This document shows positions 4,357 through 5,842 of a stretch of 5,842 nucleotides of DNA, in pieces. Position numbers and translations under genes: made by a program. The first letter of the stretch is position 1. Each line of letters starts with the position of its first letter. Origin of the DNA: JAUWKC01 sp035529895 (GTDB lineage: Bacteria > Planctomycetota > Phycisphaerae > Sedimentisphaerales > Anaerobacaceae); assembly GCA_035529895.1 (NCBI GenBank), contig DATKVV010000007.1:1-5842 (forward strand), read 5' to 3'. Below the pieces are notes generated by a model. It did no database searches, had not been told where the DNA came from, and saw only the letters and a list, made by a program, of their open reading frames with translations.

Positions 4357-5842
4357 ATTATCAGTGACTTTACCGAAACTGACGACGGTATTTCCACTCG
4401 CTGACGATTGAAGAATAATAGGGTATTCTGTTTCATTTCTGATGGTAGAATTATCACCCTCCACTACGATCGGACGAAGGTCTGTGTCAATGGGGCCTTC
4501 GGACCGGTGAAAAATAATGTTATGATTACTTCCTAAAATGTCAGCGACATTATGAGACCCTACGGCATTGGGCGATGGAAGTATCGTCAATTCGATATCC
4601 TGTTTTGATTTCGATAATCTAAAATCACTTAAAGGAGCGTAGGCGAAATTCCCGCCTGAACCTGTAATCTTCCCTCCACCAGGCAAATTAAAATTCGTTG
4701 AACCACAATCAATAGCCGTAGAGTTGGTAACGGTGGCACTACTGGCCAAATATAACCTTATACCGCCTCTCATTTTTTTTACGATACAATTTTCCACTGT
4801 AACACTCCCGCCACGAGTGTACACCCTGATGCCATCCTCTGAAAGAGGTAACATAACGTCCTTGGGAATGGGCTTGTTTCCGCTACGAGGCAATTTATAA
4901 TTAGATCTAGCTGGTAAGTCCTTAGGGTCTGTTTCCAGATATAAATCCTTGCTTGGTCGCATCCGACCCTCTACGAGGGTGTTTTTTATCATCGTTTTAT
5001 TGGCTGGACTTTGCATATAGATTCCATGACCAAAAGCCCTTTGCTGAAGTTCACAGCCGTCTATCGTATTGCTTTGACCTTTAATCACTATGCCGCAGCG
5101 CTTATCTAAACCGTATACATTATCACTACCAATGCCATATATACTTCCATACCCGTAGGGAAAGGAACCCCTTATAGTTAATTTTGTGCTAACAACCCTA
5201 TTGTTATCTCCGGTAACCCCCAAAACAGCGCTACCCCTCAGGCCCCTGGCCAAAGTAGACCGGTTCTGATTGTAACTACTGAAATCCGTTACCTCTTTAA
5301 GGCCGCTCTGGTAGGTATCTTCGAAGGTACCGCCTCTGAGAATATTGTTATTACCCGAAATAGTGATGTAGCTTCTTCTCGTGGTACCTACGGGGACATT
5401 TACATAGATCCCTGACAGATCAATCATGTTATTGGATCCCGAACAAGGAAAGTTTCTGGAGCCATCTGGAAGGTCCGTAAGCTTATAGCTGCCCGACTTC
5501 ATAACAATAGTTTGATCGCTTTTTTGTACCGCCTCGCGTAATTCTTGCAATGTGGACACATTCACCGTGGTTTGAGCAGACGATTTAACCTTTACTTGTC
5601 CAATTTGGGTTACCTTGTTGTTTGTTCCAAGATCTTCGACATATCCCTTGGGGTAAACAGGTAAATTTTGATACATAAGGCTTTGTCCAACAGGGAATTT
5701 TATATACCACTTTTGGGGTCTAACTTTGTCCAAAACTTGCTTCGTATAAGGCATTTCCATTCCCATGCGGTCGTGATAATGGTGGTAGACCTTTTCCCAC
5801 ATGGGATAGAATGATCCTCTGCCCCTTCTGGAAATCTTATTG
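4237..5842 (-). CDS. Alginate lyase-like/beta-helix protein, 5' end outside window, ends at amber codon
   Basis: The frame is open to the right edge and continues upstream of the first in-window ATG (5802), so the true start lies outside. Counting from that ATG as 1, about -10 to 50 (GRGSFYPMWEKVYHHYH, GMEMPYTK, KVRP) resembles the C-terminal part of an alginate lyase (PF05426-like) domain. From about 58 a linker GTNNKVTQIGQV leads into NVSTLQELREAVQKSDQTIV, the usual entry to a PL6-like right-handed beta-helix. Beta-helix rungs run from about 127 to 480 (GIVIKGQSNTIDGCEL, DGIRVYTRGGSVTVENC, RGGIRLYLA). At 483-521 the linker and entry segment begin again but stop at TAG (4237-4239). The likely role is binding or cleaving an acidic polysaccharide outside the cytoplasm; no catalytic residues are assigned. 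The family call is from motif memory. Confidence 0.6.
   Translation of the reverse strand, partial: NKISRRGRGSFYPMWEKVYHHYHDRMGMEMPYTKQVLDKVRPQKWYIKFPVGQSLMYQNLPVYPKGYVEDLGTNNKVTQIGQVKVKSSAQTTVNVSTLQELREAVQKSDQTIVMKSGSYKLTDLPDGSRNFPCSGSNNMIDLSGIYVNVPVGTTRRSYITISGNNNILRGGTFEDTYQSGLKEVTDFSSYNQNRSTLARGLRGSAVLGVTGDNNRVVSTKLTIRGSFPYGYGSIYGIGSDNVYGLDKRCGIVIKGQSNTIDGCELQQRAFGHGIYMQSPANKTMIKNTLVEGRMRPSKDLYLETDPKDLPARSNYKLPRSGNKPIPKDVMLPLSEDGIRVYTRGGSVTVENCIVKKMRGGIRLYLASSATVTNSTAIDCGSTNFNLPGGGKITGSGGNFAYAPLSDFRLSKSKQDIELTILPSPNAVGSHNVADILGSNHNIIFHRSEGPIDTDLRPIVVEGDNSTIRNETEYPIILQSSASGNTVVSFGKVTDNGTNNKVTQIGQVKAKLSAHAAVNVSTLSELGEVVQKSDQ
5413..5628 (-). repeat. Module repeat copy 1 (5' copy)
   Basis: This is the upstream partner of 4141-4356, intact and in frame. 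It encodes GTNNKVTQIGQV, the entry segment NVSTLQELREAVQKSDQ, and SRNFPCSGSNNMIDLSG, leading into a complete beta-helix. The identity and conserved frame of the copies point to a tandem duplication of a whole linker-plus-helix module of about 1.27 kb, of which only the beginning of the second copy remains. Confidence 0.85.

Noticed and set aside
4141..5628. The two similar 216-bp segments as mobile-element direct repeats
   Set aside because: They are in frame with each other, encode the same protein module and have only about 81 percent identity, so they are a module duplication, not element ends.
1..5842. CRISPR arrays, tRNA or rRNA genes
   Set aside because: No regularly spaced short repeats and no tRNA- or rRNA-like sequence was found on either strand.

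Overview
The window is mobile DNA beside a degraded polysaccharide-degradation gene. The organism is probably an environmental bacterium of the PVC group. A Phycisphaerae-type planctomycete is my best guess, from the alginate lyase-like and beta-helix modules and from the LamG-like ending GLIDDVRIYNRAV; the taxonomic guess is weak. There are no rRNA, tRNA or housekeeping genes to anchor it. Base composition changes along the window: the recombinase/IS91 block looks GC-rich, while the beta-helix gene and the left edge look AT-rich, which fits separate origins.

Layout, left to right. (1) Positions 1-133 are an AT-rich flank with no gene I can support. (2) About 134-1482 is an IS110-family insertion sequence of the IS1111 type. 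It has a 373-aa DEDD transposase on the minus strand, short subterminal inverted repeats, very little DNA upstream of the gene and about 180-195 nt of non-coding DNA downstream. That downstream stretch is where IS1111-type elements encode their guide (seekRNA/bridge) RNA. (3) About 1486 to at least 3720 is an IS91-like element on the plus strand. A tyrosine recombinase (1528-2391) overlaps by 8 nt an HUH/Y2 transposase (2384-3595), and structured DNA follows that could hold the replicative origin end. Two small hairpins lie between the IS1111-type element and the recombinase start codon, so one transposon abuts or interrupts the palindromic left edge of another. (4) 3596-4011 is non-coding, with several hairpins, the best being 3801-3840. 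(5) 4012-5842 on the minus strand is the 3' part of a gene that enters from beyond the right edge. It has an alginate lyase-like C-terminal piece, then a right-handed beta-helix module, then the start of a second copy of that module interrupted by an in-frame TAG. After the TAG the frame stays open and ends in a LamG-like tail.

How the parts work together. The recombinase and IS91-type transposase are translationally coupled and likely act as one transposition unit. The IS1111-type transposase should work with an RNA encoded just downstream of it. The beta-helix/alginate lyase gene is unrelated cargo or host DNA and appears to be decaying after a module duplication and deletion. The points most worth following are the putative guide RNA with an 11-bp inverted match to sequence near the element's outer edge, the insertion beside hairpins, and the conserved reading frame beyond the amber codon.
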